In this document: positions 41,975 to 54,943 of the stretch, in pieces
Position numbering within the stretch: position 1 is the stretch's first letter
Layout of the letters: every line of letters begins with the position of its first letter
DNA from: Cylindrodendrum hubeiense
Taxonomy: Eukaryota > Ascomycota > Sordariomycetes > Hypocreales > Nectriaceae
NCBI GenBank assembly: GCA_014621425.1
Contig: JAANBB010000056.1
Span: 1-64,000 of the forward strand
DNA: 64,000 nucleotides
Direction: 5' to 3'
Notes under the pieces: generated by a model
Seen by the model: only the letters and a program-made list of their open reading frames with translations
Told to the model about the DNA's origin: nothing
The model's database searches: none
Program-made: the position numbers and the translations under genes

Positions 41975-43023
41975 AGCAGAAGTTATTCCCACCGAGATAG
42001 ACTTTTCGCTGGCCTCGGGTAGCTGGTTAGGTAACGAGTCAGACATATCAGTACGGTGATGACAGTTTCATGTTAACAGTAAGTGGTTGGTGAGAATAAG
42101 TGGACCATGCGTTGCGGCTCTCTCTCTGGCTACGGCCGAATACTAGCCCGCAACACTTCATCGCATATTTAGTAGATTAATAAAGCAGGCTGCTGCTATT
42201 GTAACTCCATTCCAGTCTCCAAAGAGCAGCCAGTGACGCAGCATTAAGCGCTAGCTATATTCTTAGCTAGCCGAGCTGACGCGGTATGTACCGTAGTCTG
42301 GATTTGTATACCATTGCGAGATCCACTCAATATCCATCAATGAGGGTTGATCTCTGAGGCTCAGCTCGATGCACGATTACAGCCCTACGGGCACATTGCG
42401 GTCTATTGAGCCGTTGACAGGCAGATATGCCTTGCAGTCTGTATCCACAGAGTTAGTGGACCAATACACGCGTACCTGAGCGAGTGCGCTGGGATGCGCT
42501 GGTGTTGAGTAAGCCATGCATGGCATCAAGGGCCATGAGGTAATCAGCGAATCAGGCCAGGCAATCGCCGCTAATGCTGAGCCCGGCCCCCAGACGGTCC
42601 AGGGCAACTTTCAGCGAGGCCCACTTTGTTCATCCACCAATGAGGACCCATCTGTGCTGGTCAGTTCCATGCACCATCGCACCTCCACGGGCGCATTGTC
42701 AACTATTTGCGAGCCCTACCAGGACATCCGAGATTGACCATGTCGCCGAGCTCTACTCGCACCAACGGCCATGCCGGCGATATTTGAAATCAGCTATTGC
42801 ATTTATCATCATCTGGAAGGTTCATGTGGTGGAGAATGCATATATAAACGCGTTTGGGTCCTGTCTACAATACAAATATTGCACCACCAACACACTACTT
42901 CATCAACGCACTGCACCACCAACACAACACATCACCAGACACTTCCCCTCAGCACTCCATTACCAACCTTTATCCAAGGACCCTTTCAAGTAACCAATTG
43001 TCCTCGCAACTCATTTTTTCGCA
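41975..43023. other. 1.05-kb intergenic region with a dispersed repeat
   Basis: This holds the second copy of the dispersed repeat (42369-42740) and the promoter of the SDR gene, with a CACCAACAC-rich stretch at about 42880-42930. No gene. Confidence 0.45.
42369..42740 (+). repeat. Dispersed repeat, copy A, with its own internal repeat
   Basis: This is alignable with the 5' end of the regulator at 30345-30700 (see that entry). It also contains two versions of a roughly 57-base unit: one at 42369-42425 and one at 42668-42726. Shared words are ATGCAC, ACGGGC and CATTG, followed by CTATT. Many differences are transitions, as expected of old RIP-affected or decayed repeats. Confidence 0.55.
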
Positions 43024-44070
43024 ATGGCTTCATACTTGGTTACCGGAGCTTCCCGTGGTCTCGGCGTGAGTCTCACTGATGCAACATCCGTGTGTTGTGA
43101 CGCGACTGACCATGCTCTCCCAGTTCGAGTTCATCCGCCAACTTTCTGAGGATCCTAAGAACACCGTCATTGGACTCGTTCGGGACAAGGCTTCCACCAT
43201 TGAAAAGGTCAACCGCGAACTGAAGCAGCGCGCCAACCTCCACATTCTTCAGGCCGACATCACTGATTACGACGCACTCAAGGTGGGCAAAAACGTGCAC
43301 AGCTATTTTTATTCTTTTTGACTAAAATTCTTCCTCTTCTTTAGGCTTCTGTGGAAGAAGTATCCAAGATCACCGGCGGCGGTCTTGACTATCTCATCGC
43401 CAATGCCGCCTTCGTATCCAACTACTCTGCTTGGGGCACCCTTACCACATTGTATGTTTCTCTCACTCTGGAATGAGTACATATTGTTGACATGCCAAAT
43501 TACAGAGGCGAAGACCCCAAGAGACTGGGCGAGGATTTGCTTCAGTCTTTCAATGTCAACGTTGTTGCCAACATTCACCTTTTCAACCTCTACACACCCC
43601 TCATTCTTAAGGGTCAAGTTAAAAAGGTCATCTCTATTTCGACTGGCATGACGGAAATTGAATTTATTTCTCGATTCGGAATTACTTCTTCATCGCCGTA
43701 CTCTATCAGCAAAGCCGGCATGAATGTCGCAGTCGCCAAGTACAGCGCCGAGTACAGCAAGGCCGGTGTATTGTTTCTGAGCATTTCACCCGGTTTGGTT
43801 GACACGAGCACCACTGCGCGTAAGTGAATTACTCCCCGGCAGCCAATAACCCAGAGTAAAAGTTTTAACACTTTGATAGCAACTGAGACCGAGATCGAGG
43901 GTGCAAAGCAAATGATTGCACAGTTCTCCGAGTACGCGCCTGGTTGGAAGGGACCTACGACCCCAGAGTCTTCTGTAAAGGATGTCCTCTCCGTCATCAG
44001 ATCGAAGAGCGTTGAGGCTGGGGACGGCGGTTCCTTCGTCTCCCACCTCGGAAACCAACAATGGCTTTGA
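43024..44070 (+). CDS. Short-chain dehydrogenase/reductase
   Basis: Five exons (43024-43065, 43124-43282, 43345-43451, 43506-43819, 43880-44070) give 270 residues. The Rossmann motif TGASRGLG is split from the rest by intron 1; ILQADITD, LIANAAF and the catalytic YSISK (Tyr-x3-Lys) follow, with SISPGLVDT after it. These are classical NAD(P)H-dependent SDRs of the C-factor/norsolorinic-acid-reductase-like group, cytosolic, acting on ketones or alcohols. It follows the regulator on the same strand after 1 kb, so membership in the catabolic cluster is possible but not shown. Confidence 0.9.
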
Positions 44071-44977
44071 AAGACTTTCCCAGTGGAAATAATTCGCAGT
44101 AATTCTTGACGGGGACATGGCTAGAGAATATGAATGGTGCAAGTATCTAGGCAGTTTTAATTTATAAACAAGTGCCCTGACACTATATCTATGCTCTGGT
44201 AACCCTGTAGTCGTTCCAACATGTAGCTGTGTAATTATTTGGGCAGAGATCTGCCAGGCGTTCCGGAAGAAATCACTCTTTCAATGTGATACAATTAAAT
44301 CACGATGACCGACGTCACCAACATGCCAAGCGTGCTTTACGGAAGGCCAGTGCGGGCCGAAATCGTAGACAACTTTGCCACCATGTAATTGTCTGGGAGT
44401 TCTCCCTAATTAAATACGTATTGGTAGTCAGTTTAATATGATTTGTTGACGAACTGTATACCATAATGTTCACCGAGGTCTCCGTCACTTCTGCTACCGC
44501 GCCAAGTATATGCAACTAGGCATCGTTTGACACAGCACATCCTTCAATGTCGCTGTTTTCACAACTGCCATAATAGAGGAGAAAGCCATTGATCCAAGAC
44601 TTCTCCCACATATTCTAGACGTGTCACGTCAGCAGCTGAGATCACGACTAAGTGACAAAGGTCCAGACCTCTAGCTGTCCGGTCTGAAGACCATTACGTC
44701 TTCTGTCCCAAGAACCTCATCGTAGCCCCTAGGATAATAATGGCATTTTAGTACATTATAGCTGTATGAGCTCTCTGTTAGATCGAAATCACGGCTTCCA
44801 CACACATATCTCAATGCACTTCTTCCTATCAGATGCAACAAGACAACAATCTAGCTCTCATCTATCCCCTTCAACTTCCGTTCGCATTCAAATTGGGCAC
44901 TTCTGTATACCTGAAAACAGTCTGTCTAAAATCCACGTCGAGTCTGAAGTAAATCTCAGCTGCCCTGCCCTATCGGC
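44071..44977. other. Convergent intergenic region (0.9 kb)
   Basis: Between the SDR stop and the bZIP stop. A/T-rich; no gene or RNA recognised. Confidence 0.4.
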
Positions 44978-46050
44978 TTATAGCCCTTCGGGGGTCGATC
45001 TGTCCAACTCATTTAGCCCTGCTTCTATACGGCTTTCAGCACCGTTGTTGGTCTCCTTGCCCTCCTCTGGAGATAGCTCCTCTACTCTCATGGTATAGCG
45101 ATGGGCTTCGTTTTTGATGTGCTCTTGGATCATCACGCAGTCGCAGTAACTATGTTGTAGAAGTTGCATTTTAATCTTGTAGATGGTGTCGGTAAGATCG
45201 GCTACGTCGTCCGTCAACTGGTGGTTGGTTCGCTTCATTTCTTCCACATCGGCCGTGAGTTTAAACAGTCCTTCCTTCTTCTTGGCTCGGGACTTTTTGG
45301 CAGCGATTCGATTCTTTGTTGAATCCCTTTCTGTCGGGTGACTCCGCCCAAACTTGAACTAGCAGCGCACTCCCCGCCCTTGCCCGTTTCGTCATCATTG
45401 CTGGCCTTACTCTTCCTATCCTTCTTGTTCATATTTGTGTCTTTGCTACTACCGCTGCTGCCACTGCTGCCGCGGTTGTTGGAGGGACGTTTTGAACTGC
45501 CAGAAATGCGTCGTGATGGTGCCTTGATTTCCTTGTTTTGTACAGAGCTTTGTTTCGTGAAACTTTGAGTCGAATGTTCGTCAAAGTTGTATTTTCCCCT
45601 TCCACCTTCGGGGTTTTTCTCGGCTGTCGGGAGCTCTGGCCGCTCGACTGGGGTGGTGGATTCCTTAAACACTGCCTGCTTAGCAACGGAGGGCACGGAA
45701 GTGTACTCAGTGTTTGGAATTTGGCAAGTCAAATGGCCATTGACACTGTCGGCGTCGTAGCTACATGTGTATACGCCGGGCAGAGAATTAGCTTGCGTGT
45801 AGACAGACGTCGCCCCATCTCCGCCCTCAAGTGAACCAACTGGGACTGACTGATCTGTCGACCACCATTGCTCAAATAAAAGGTCCGGAGGAACTCTGAG
45901 GGCGCCAAAAGTCGACTCCCCTGTCAAGACAGCAACATTGTGGAAGGATCCTTCGGCTTTGGCGTCGATAGGAGGATATCGCGCAGGATAAAGCAGTTCG
46001 GCTCTGTCGGAGTAAGAGAAAGTGTAGGATACTGAAGATGTCGAATCCAT
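44978..46050 (-). CDS. ATF/CREB-type bZIP transcription factor
   Basis: Two exons (46050-45411 and 45330-44978; 80-base intron GTAAGG..CAG) give 330 residues. Splicing creates the basic region KKRDSTKNRIAAKKSRAKKK (N-x2-AA-x2-SR signature), followed by a leucine-zipper stretch EGLFKLTADVEEMKRTN and the LLQHSYCDC tail typical of ATF-type factors. The N-terminal part is Ser/Pro-rich and disordered. An in-frame ATG at 46254 would add 68 residues beginning with a hydrophobic MLLLALLADV segment; I prefer 46050 because bZIPs rarely start so and a CRE lies between the two ATGs. Nuclear by family; the target genes are unknown. Confidence 0.85.
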
Positions 46051-46223
46051 CTCTGAGCGGTAATGCGTCTTGATCCCACGTGTTTGAGGTTGCAAGTAGG
46101 CCGTCGCTATGACTGGTGGGGAGCTTTGAGAGTTTGTTGGGATCGTCGTGTCTGGCGATTCTGATACTGACGAAGTTGGAAGCAGCACAATAATGCAAAT
46201 AAGAACAAGCTCCGAGGTAGCAC

Positions 46224-46231
46224 TGACGTCA
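46224..46231 (+). promoter_or_regulatory. CRE palindrome upstream of the bZIP gene
   Basis: TGACGTCA lies 174 bases upstream of the preferred ATG at 46050. ATF/CREB-type bZIPs bind this site, so autoregulation is possible. Confidence 0.45.
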
Positions 46232-48268
46232 GCAAGGAGGGCTAGGAGGAGCATTCAGAGATGGATGGTTCAGAATAGTGACTAGGGCAGTATAGTGCAC
46301 AACAGCAGAAAGCCAGGTATCAAACTAACAGGCTAGCAGCCGTGCTCTCAGCAGATTCTCGATGAACCTCACAGACGGAGCCCAAAGCAGATAAGAAAGC
46401 TAAGGGGTGGGTTTTATTTTAATGCTTCTGGAGATTAATTTACTCTCGATGGATCCGATAAACTTTGGAACAGGCGAAATCATTAATATTCAATGCATAG
46501 AATAATTTGCGGTTACTCCTGCCTTCTGTGGAGGTGGTAGTTTTGTGGATGATGACGCCTCCTAGCAAGGAAATGCCGGGGTCTCACTCAGATACGGCGA
46601 GTGGGAGACATGCATGGTTCATAGCGGAGAAGGGGACTTGGAGTGGCATAGCGCTCATTGGCTAATCAGCAGCGAAGAGACTGACGCCACTGAGTCTTGG
46701 GATTGGTGGAACACATCCGCTCCTGTCGTATGGCCGTCACATGTGCGTACGGAGGCGAGTCGAAAAAAACGAAGATGACATATGACACCGCTGGAGGCGA
46801 CGAAGGGTGACATTAAGAAATGACAGGTAAGGACGAGCCGTAATGCTTGCGGCGAATTGGGGGGCATTGGGCTTTGGGTATGTAGGATGTAAGTGTTGAA
46901 CTATCAACTAAGTAGAACTCGCAGTCCCATATCCAACAATCACACATTGAGCATGATTCATGCTGCTTCAAACCGGTGGATGAGAGAATGGCTGCCTATA
47001 TTTCACTATTTCAATCTTTGACCGAGTTTTTCAATTGCGTCATCGACTCGTATCCTTGATTTATTTCCGAACCCCAGAGTCATGCGGGCGTTACTCGTTT
47101 AGACTGTCGTGCTTCCTTTTGTATCAGCTAGCTTTTGAATGGGAGAAATCAGTCTCTAGAGTCCAGAAGTCTTAGGACCACATCCGTCCACCGCCTTGTT
47201 TCTCTGACCACGGTTGAAAGGAGGAGACTCACATTAAGATCTGCACCGACAGCCATCCTGCTGTCAACACCTGACAGATCATGTCGTCGATTGTAATAGA
47301 CAATACACTCGGTGGCCCAAGCAGGCCTGCACTTGAGGGAATGAGGGGTAGTCTTTTCGACAATCTGGAGGCGCCCCCCTCACAAGCTAACAACTTTCTC
47401 CCTCGCGCCGGTTTGCGCTGCAACCGCCCAGGGATCACTCCAATAGCCATCGCACCTCGAGTTTGACCGAAACGTAGCGCACAAAACAAGGGGGCAGTAA
47501 ATGAAGCTTGACTCTGGGCCGTGTCTCGGTGTGTTACAGTGTGACGTGGCCTTGGGAGATAGAAGTTCGGCAGCTCTCATCCACCAGAGCTGATTTCATC
47601 CTCTCATCATATCTCAATGTCATTGCCAAGCTGAAATGCAGGTATCCATCCTCTGCTTGGGGAAGAACAAGAAATGAAGACTCATGATCATCCACCGCCA
47701 TTTGCCTGCGACCTGTCAACAAACACGACAAAGACATAGGAAAAGATTGAACAGAACGCATCAATCACAAGTGAACACTTAGCCGAGCCCAGACACATCG
47801 TGCATGAGCCGCATCGGTGAGTTTATCTGCCCTCTCGTATGATATTGCTTCTTGTCTCTAGCAGGGATGACCAACTTATTCGGCGAGCCATCTGAGGCCA
47901 CCATCGAGTCCTGTCCGTGAAGCAGATAACATTGCAACTGCCACTCGGCGCCGAGAGAGTAACGCCATTGGGTCCCACGCGTGGGACAAAACTAGCCTCC
48001 TTTTCGGATGGGGGCTAGGGCTGAAATCTGTGGTCCAAAAGCACTTGCTCCATAACTCATAACGCTGCTGGGTAGCAGCGGCGGCCGCTGAACAACGGAG
48101 GAGCGCCAACCGGGAAGCGCCAAGAAGCCGTGGCAAAAGGCGGCAGAGCTTCACCGACGTGGGGAGATAAATGTGAGGTAAAAGACAATCAAACATAGCG
48201 GCTGATCCCTTTGGATGCACTCGCACACCCAGAATGTAACAACCATGGGCACGATACTCATGCTCGGC

Positions 48269-48282
48269 GGGGGGGGGGGGGG
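48269..48282 (+). repeat. Poly-G tract (14 G)
   Basis: Uninterrupted run of G in the gene desert. Confidence 0.9.
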
Positions 48283-50861
48283 AAGCAGCCCTAATCTCAT
48301 CCCTTCGAAGAGAGACTTCGGACACTTCCTCTGCTGCCCCTTATGGACTGCAGTGAGGCTTTTAACTGTGGGTCGAAATTGTTCGCAGGCTGGTGTCCAG
48401 GTAGGAACCCCTGTTAGATTGTAGTCAGCAGAACCGACACTTCTCCTCCATCATATTGCAAGCGTGCTTTGTGTAAAAACACAACCTTGCCAAGGTATTG
48501 AGGTACCGTTTCCCTGTATAACCTCTTGCGATGAAGTCGCCATTCTCAGCTTCAGCGCTTCAGCTCTATACTTCAGTTAGCTCGTCGTATATAAGGCAGG
48601 TAAGTTGTGATTTATCGCAGTCCCATTATTCAGTTGCCCTCCTGACCTTGGCTCTTCCTTGTGTGCGATGCAACTCTCGCGGATAAAAGCTGATACTTTT
48701 TTTCTTCATCTTCGACATTAGATCTCAATGCAGGTGGTACCCTGAGATTAGACGTTATACTCCATCTCGTTCGAATGCTCAACTCTCCTAGTCTGTTCGA
48801 CGACACGAACCGAAACTCCGTCCGGCATTCAAGCTCTATTGCGTAGAGTAAGACTAGACGAATAAATAATTAGCAATGGCCGTGGCTATGCATCGGCGCC
48901 CAGACCTAGCAAACTTTCTCGTGAACGAGTCTTCGCAGCCTGTAACATAGCAACCCTTTCTCCGAACCCCTCGATCGATCGCAACCGCCGACACAACAAA
49001 TTTGAACTGCAATGATGCATTGAAATTTTTCATACCTGTGCATTTGCCACCGACCCCACTGCGACCTTGACATCGGCTTAGGAGCCGATATAAGGCTCCA
49101 TAGAAGACGTGATTTCCAAAGAGCAGACAGGAACCTGACAGATACTCCTGTTAAACCCGTGTTTGACTTCGTACCATTCGAGGATATCCCCGATCGCAAC
49201 GTTTGCAATAAGCTTTAGCATAAAGAATATTCAATCTCGCATGCGGTGGTGTCTTATATATTTCCAGAGCAATCCTCTTGCCACCGTAGCTCGAAGTCAT
49301 TTGCGAACGTGCCAATGTGCATCATCATTATTACGTCACGCTACATGGAGAATTGGGCATCCCCGACTGTAGATTGGCTATTAACAACGAGCCCTTGCAC
49401 AACCAGTGCCAGTTATTCTACTCCCAAAAGCGCGATCGAGATCCGACTCGACTTCATCGACTGGCTGCCATTGCAGAAAACAAGCCGAAGTAATGTGCAT
49501 TGCTGGAATCTATTGTGATAGTGTTACCGAGCACCTTGTTGTTACTCAAGCCGGAGTGGCTAGCCAGATTAATTCGGCACTTGAAAGGTAATAGCCCAGC
49601 AGTACGAACGGACATGCTTCCCTCTTCTCCAATTGACATTACACCTCTGTGTTGACTTGTGGCTTTACGTCGCGTCTATCTCTCGCAGTTGATGCTATCT
49701 GCCGTAATCGCCATTGGAAGACGGATTTGCTGTCGGGATACGAGTTATTTGCTTTTTCCTAGCTCAGCTATTTCAGCCATGATGCTGCTGTGATGCCATT
49801 TGCGTCATCATGATCTGTAAGCGAAACCAGGTGCCTTAGGTTTCCTTTGCAACTACAGTGCCAATGGCCCTCGGCCAGTTAAACATCAAGAGCATATTCG
49901 GTCTTCCTTTGCAACCCATTCTTACACCAAACAAACAATGTAGTAGCTAGCGCAGCGATTCGCATTCATCTTATAGCGGTCCGCCTATTGTGCGCGATAA
50001 AAGGAAAGACATGGAAACAGCCGTTCATCAATAGCAAGCTCCGTAACTATTTTCACATATTAACCCTCCCATGGTGCCTGGTTTACTCTAGGCTTGATCC
50101 CCAAAAATCCTTTATATGGATCCCTCCATCTAGTCAGGGTAAATTCCTCTCTTACGAGCAATTTGCATTTTTCGTACTTGTTAAGTATTTTGCCATTTTC
50201 CACTGGACTTCTTGATAAAGAGACCAGACCATCTGTTCTGAGACTCTGCGTGTGCCAGAACTTTTTGATCAAATGATAGCCATCAATCTCTATACACCTA
50301 TACATCATCAGTGCCATTCCATGTTGGCAAGTGAGTGTCAATACCTAGTCATCTACAGAAGCAACCAACTCATCAAATTCAAACCCTTTAGCCCGGTTAC
50401 CAACACAACCTTTAATCCTTATCGTTCTGACCCATTATTTGATGATTAATACTACTAGGATATGATCACATGCCCTTAATATTCGGATTCTCTATTGTAT
50501 GCTTCGTGATGTGGCTGTTATCCCAGTACTCAGATTTTGTAGGACTTCGATGTCCGCTACCCTACACTCGTGCTTTGTTCATGAGTTTAGATCATTCTCC
50601 CATTACCATGTGTCTTTAATTCTCTTCTCCCGCCTTCGATTTTGCTCTTCTTTTTCTAATGCAATGTCTATCCATCGCAGCCGAGGTCCTTTCAATGCAC
50701 TCTCCGGTTCGTCGGGTACCACTCCCGTTATGTCAGCAAGCTGGGGTGTGCATGTAATTAGGCAGTATAAGGAAGAGCTGTTTGTGAGGGGCTGACATGA
50801 TCATCAATTTTGATGAGTAGTTTTCTCGTAGGCAGCGTCGCGAGACTGTTGGCGGATTGCC

Positions 50862-53800
50862 ATGGATCCCATCTCCGCCGTGGGCATCGCCGCCGCTTCA
50901 ATCCAATTCTTTGACTTTCTGCGAACCCTTCTCAAAGACTATGGCGATTTCCGCCATAATCGATCTCCTCTGACCATTGCCAACTTCCATAGAAGCGCGA
51001 CCCGTCTCCGGAGCCTCGCAAATGATGTGAACCTTCTGTCACAAGAGCAGAGTGTCTCAAATAAGCTCATTGTCAGACATGATCAGGTGCGTCTTGCTGT
51101 GATGGGTGGCTATATGCTCTAACGACCTACAAGGCTATAGATGACATTACCGAAGAATGTATGAGACTGTCCTCGGAGCTACTCCAAGTCTTGGACGGTT
51201 TGCAACCAGGATGCTCCAGCTCCAAGTGGTATAGTTTTCGCCAAGCAATTGCATCGTCCTGGAGAAATGAAACAATCCTGGAATTCGAAACCCGTATTGC
51301 AAAATGTCAGACCCAGTTGGTGTTGCGGCTGTTAGGCCGCCTTGAGGCCAAGCTGGATGAGCACCACTCAACACAAAACACTCATCTGGAACGTTTGGAA
51401 GCCAATGATAATAAAATTATGGAGGTTATAGCCTTCACACAACAGACTTTGTTGGACAAATCAGAGATTTCGAAGACTGAGGTCGCCACTGTGCTGGTGA
51501 CGCTGGCAAATGGAGAGACGAGGGCTATTGCAGAGAAAATGCAAGGCACACCACTAAGACGAGGCTACGATGAAACCATGGGCGGTGATGGCGCCGTGTC
51601 ACACTCGGAGCAGATGTTGACTTTGCGTGCGCCTACATCGTCTAACAAGCATCAAGCGTCAATACAAGACCCAGCAAGTATCCACAGCGCCATCCTGAAG
51701 TGTCTCTGGTTCCGCCACGTTTCAGACAGATTTGAGATGGCCAAGAACCGGCACAGCGAGACTTTTAACTGGATATGGCATAGCTCACCTGATCCAGAGC
51801 ACAAGTGGTCAAACTTCTCCGAGTTCCTGACTTCAAACGAGCAAATATATTGGGTCAACGGGAAGCCAGGGTCGGGTAAAACTACCTTCATGAAATTCAT
51901 TTGCAAGGCACCTGAGCTTGACTCCTGCCTACACACATGGGCAGGAAATTCGAACTTCGTAGTAGCATCATTCTTCTTCTGGAACCTCGGCCCCATTGCT
52001 CTTCAGAAATCCCAGGAGGGTCTTTTGCGGTCCATTCTCTACGACGTCCTTCGGAAAGCACATGCTCTCCTTCCAGCCGTTGTATCGGAGCTGTACTTCG
52101 AGTTCCTTCGCTCCCGGTCATCTGATATTGCCGAGCCTACACTCCCTGAGCTTGTTACCTGGTTTCGAAGACTCATTCGTCACACAACTGCACAGTTCCG
52201 GCTATGTCTCATCATAGACGGTCTGGATGAGTACACAGGCAGTTACGTGGACCTAATCGATCTTCTAATCACTGAGACATCTGCCTCACCATTTATCAAA
52301 CTCGTGGTCTCTAGCAGACCTATTCCTGCTTGTGTTGAGTCCTTCCAGAATTTTCCTGGGCTGCGACTACAGGACCTAACATATGGCGATATCCATTCGT
52401 ACGTCGAAGACACTCTCGGCCGCCGACTTGTCGACCAAGGATACGAAGAATCTGCCGAATACGTGCAACTTTTGAACAAAGTCAGCGAAAAGTCATCGGG
52501 AGTATTCTTATGGGTTGTGTTGGTTGTCTTATCACTTATTGAAGGGATGATGAATGGCGATAACCCTCGTGAGCTTCGGCAGCGCCTGGAGCAATTGCCA
52601 CCAGACCTCGAAGACTTGTACAGACAAATGCTGGAAAAGATCCCCACACACTATCGCCAGCAAGCATCCAACATCTTCAGCATGATCCTTCAAGCCCTTG
52701 AGTACGAATCTTGCCGCAATCATGCATACCCTGTCCCCGCTCTGCAGGTTGCCTTTGCCGAAGAAGATCAGCAAGAAAATTTGCATGGGCCAGTCCAAGA
52801 GCTGACCGCAGATGTGCGGAAGCGGAAATGTGCAGATGTGGAGCGAAGGATACGCAGCCGTTGCTGTGGTCTGCTGGAGGTCAATGACAGAACCATCGAG
52901 GATCATGTTGGCTGGGAATACTTCCGGGATCAAAGGAAGGTTCTCGCCTTGACTGAGCGCAAGGGCGATGCCTTGTACGAGACCTATCCTTATGATTCGT
53001 CCTTTGCAGAACGAGTTGAGCGCCAGATACCACCGCAAAGACCGAGAACAGCTCCTTGTGTCGAGTTTATTCATCGATCAGCTGTAGAATTCTTTCGAAC
53101 CGCGATCGGGGCATCATTTCTACAAGAGATCCAGAGTCCGGGCCATTTCGAACCCCGGCGGGTGTTGCTACGGTCCCAGATCCGATTTTTGACGTCTGTT
53201 GGGTCATCGTATATTCTTGATGACGATATGAAAGCTGGAAACTACTTGATCACCCTTGTTTCCAATTTTATACAAGATGTTGCAGATGCCGAGCAGGCAG
53301 GGGAACCATTCAGCTCCGAACTTCTTTATTCCGCAAACGCGGTTATCGATCATCACTGGAACACAGCATCATCGTTTGTGTTCCCCGCGAGTGCCAAAGA
53401 TGTCAGCTATAATAGCGGATCGTTTCCCTTCGTCACGAGGGTTAGCCGCATTAAAGGGCATTGGTCAAGGCTGTTGTTTTTGCGCAAGACAACGGCATTT
53501 GGTATAAACACTCGGCTGTTTGATGAATTGGGGAGCCTAGGTTTCGTGGGATTAGCTTCACTCATCCCCTATCCCTCGTATGTCAACTCTCGTATCCAAC
53601 CAAAATCGGGACCACAGGGAGGTAGTCAGCTGGCTACAAAGCTTCTCAACACGTGGGTTCGCGCAAAGGTCGAGTTTCAGGCAAACAACATGGCTATTAA
53701 ATCGCTAGCCTCCGACGATCTCACTTATCTGGCCTCTCACGCTTTTGCAACTGCTCAACGAGATGCGGCAGACGACTCTCTCCTGGATCTTTACCAGGAA

Positions 53801-54457
53801 ACCCCAGAGTATACAAATGCCGGTCCTTGGGGCGACCAGAACCTACAACTTCAACAATATCGCGACTGGGGACTATCGGAAATATCAGAGGGACCGTATT
53901 TGAGAGAAAATTCGGAACTGCTATTACTTCTTCTTCAAGAAGGGGCAGACCCGAACTACTCACCTGCAGACAATATTCCCACGACTTGGGTAAATCTTTT
54001 ACAGGCCATACCTTTGTTTCAAGTTTATTATGAACGCTTCCAAAACCTCAAGGTATTTTCTTCACGTATATCAAATCCCATTCAAGCGGCTGGGGAACCC
54101 CAATATTTTGAGAACGTTCTTCACGGCTTCATCCTCCACGGAGCTGATTTAACGGTTAAAATCAAGTTGGATGTCTCTGCTGCTGAGACCTTCTATCCTA
54201 ACATGGATTGGTACAATAATCTTCATTTGTCAGGGCCTGAAATAACTAGGCATGTAAACTATGGAACGATGGTATTCACTGCTGGATCTTTCATTGAGTT
54301 TCTCGTCGAGCATGCCGAAAAAACTAAATTAGGCCTATCAGTTGATTTCAAAACTCTGTTACGAAAACAGGGATACAAGTCCAAGGCGAATGGTCAAAGA
54401 TCGTCCACATCTTCAATGTCCAGATTATTCAGCAAGGCTAAATCTGTCTTCAATTAG
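50862..54457 (+). CDS. NACHT-domain STAND protein (NLR-like)
   Basis: Two exons (50862-51086 and 51134-54457; 47-base intron GTGCGT..AAG) give 1182 residues. The N-terminus MDPISAVGIAAASIQFFDFL is the helical domain common to fungal STAND proteins, followed by a coiled-coil stretch. The NACHT core has Walker A GKPGSGKTT (near residue 318) and Walker B LCLIIDGLDEY (near 432), then VVSSRP (sensor) and a winged-helix-like region (FLWVVLVVLSLIEGM, LPPDLEDLYRQML). No ankyrin, WD40 or TPR repeats are seen in the C-terminal half; EYGADPNY-type residues near LLLQEGADPNYSP suggest one decayed ankyrin. Such ATPases sense non-self and trigger cell death or defence in fungi. Confidence 0.87.
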
Positions 54458-54943
54458 ACAATACCTTAGGGCTGGTGAGGAATCGAGTCACGTTAATCCA
54501 CTTCATGTACGACTGCATGTGCATTCTCGCGACGACGGGAGGCTGGAAGGGATTGGCCAGCCACTTTGAGGAGCACTTCAATCATAATCATTGGCGCGTT
54601 CAGGTCGAGCTCCCAGTTGTAGATCGAGTAAAGTGTCCGGTGTTCATCGAATAGGTATTAGTTCACTCCCAGAACCACTAATAAAACATCTTCGTGAATT
54701 CCATCACTAAACCACTGTAATATCATTCATGTTCTGGTGTCAAGAGAAAAGAACATTGGAGTCCAATATTAACAGCAGCTCTCAGCCGTTGGAGTTGACA
54801 TTGTGACACGGCATGGTCACCATCAACAGGTTAGTCGGATCGTAAGAACACAGAACTTTTCGGGCAAATATTAACCGGCGCATTACTTTCTTGGTATATA
54901 CTGGTCTCTTAATGTTTGACCAATAATTTGGCCATGCATAGCG
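54458..54943. other. Convergent 3' spacer
   Basis: 486 bases between the NACHT stop and the membrane-protein stop. Nothing recognised. Confidence 0.4.

Larger units (their letters stand above)
46051..50861. other. 4.8-kb gene desert
   Basis: Upstream of the bZIP gene and of the NACHT gene. All open frames are short, lack domains and do not join through plausible introns. A 14-base G run lies at 48269-48282. No transposase, reverse-transcriptase or tRNA-like signal could be seen by eye. A decayed transposon cannot be excluded. Confidence 0.5.
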
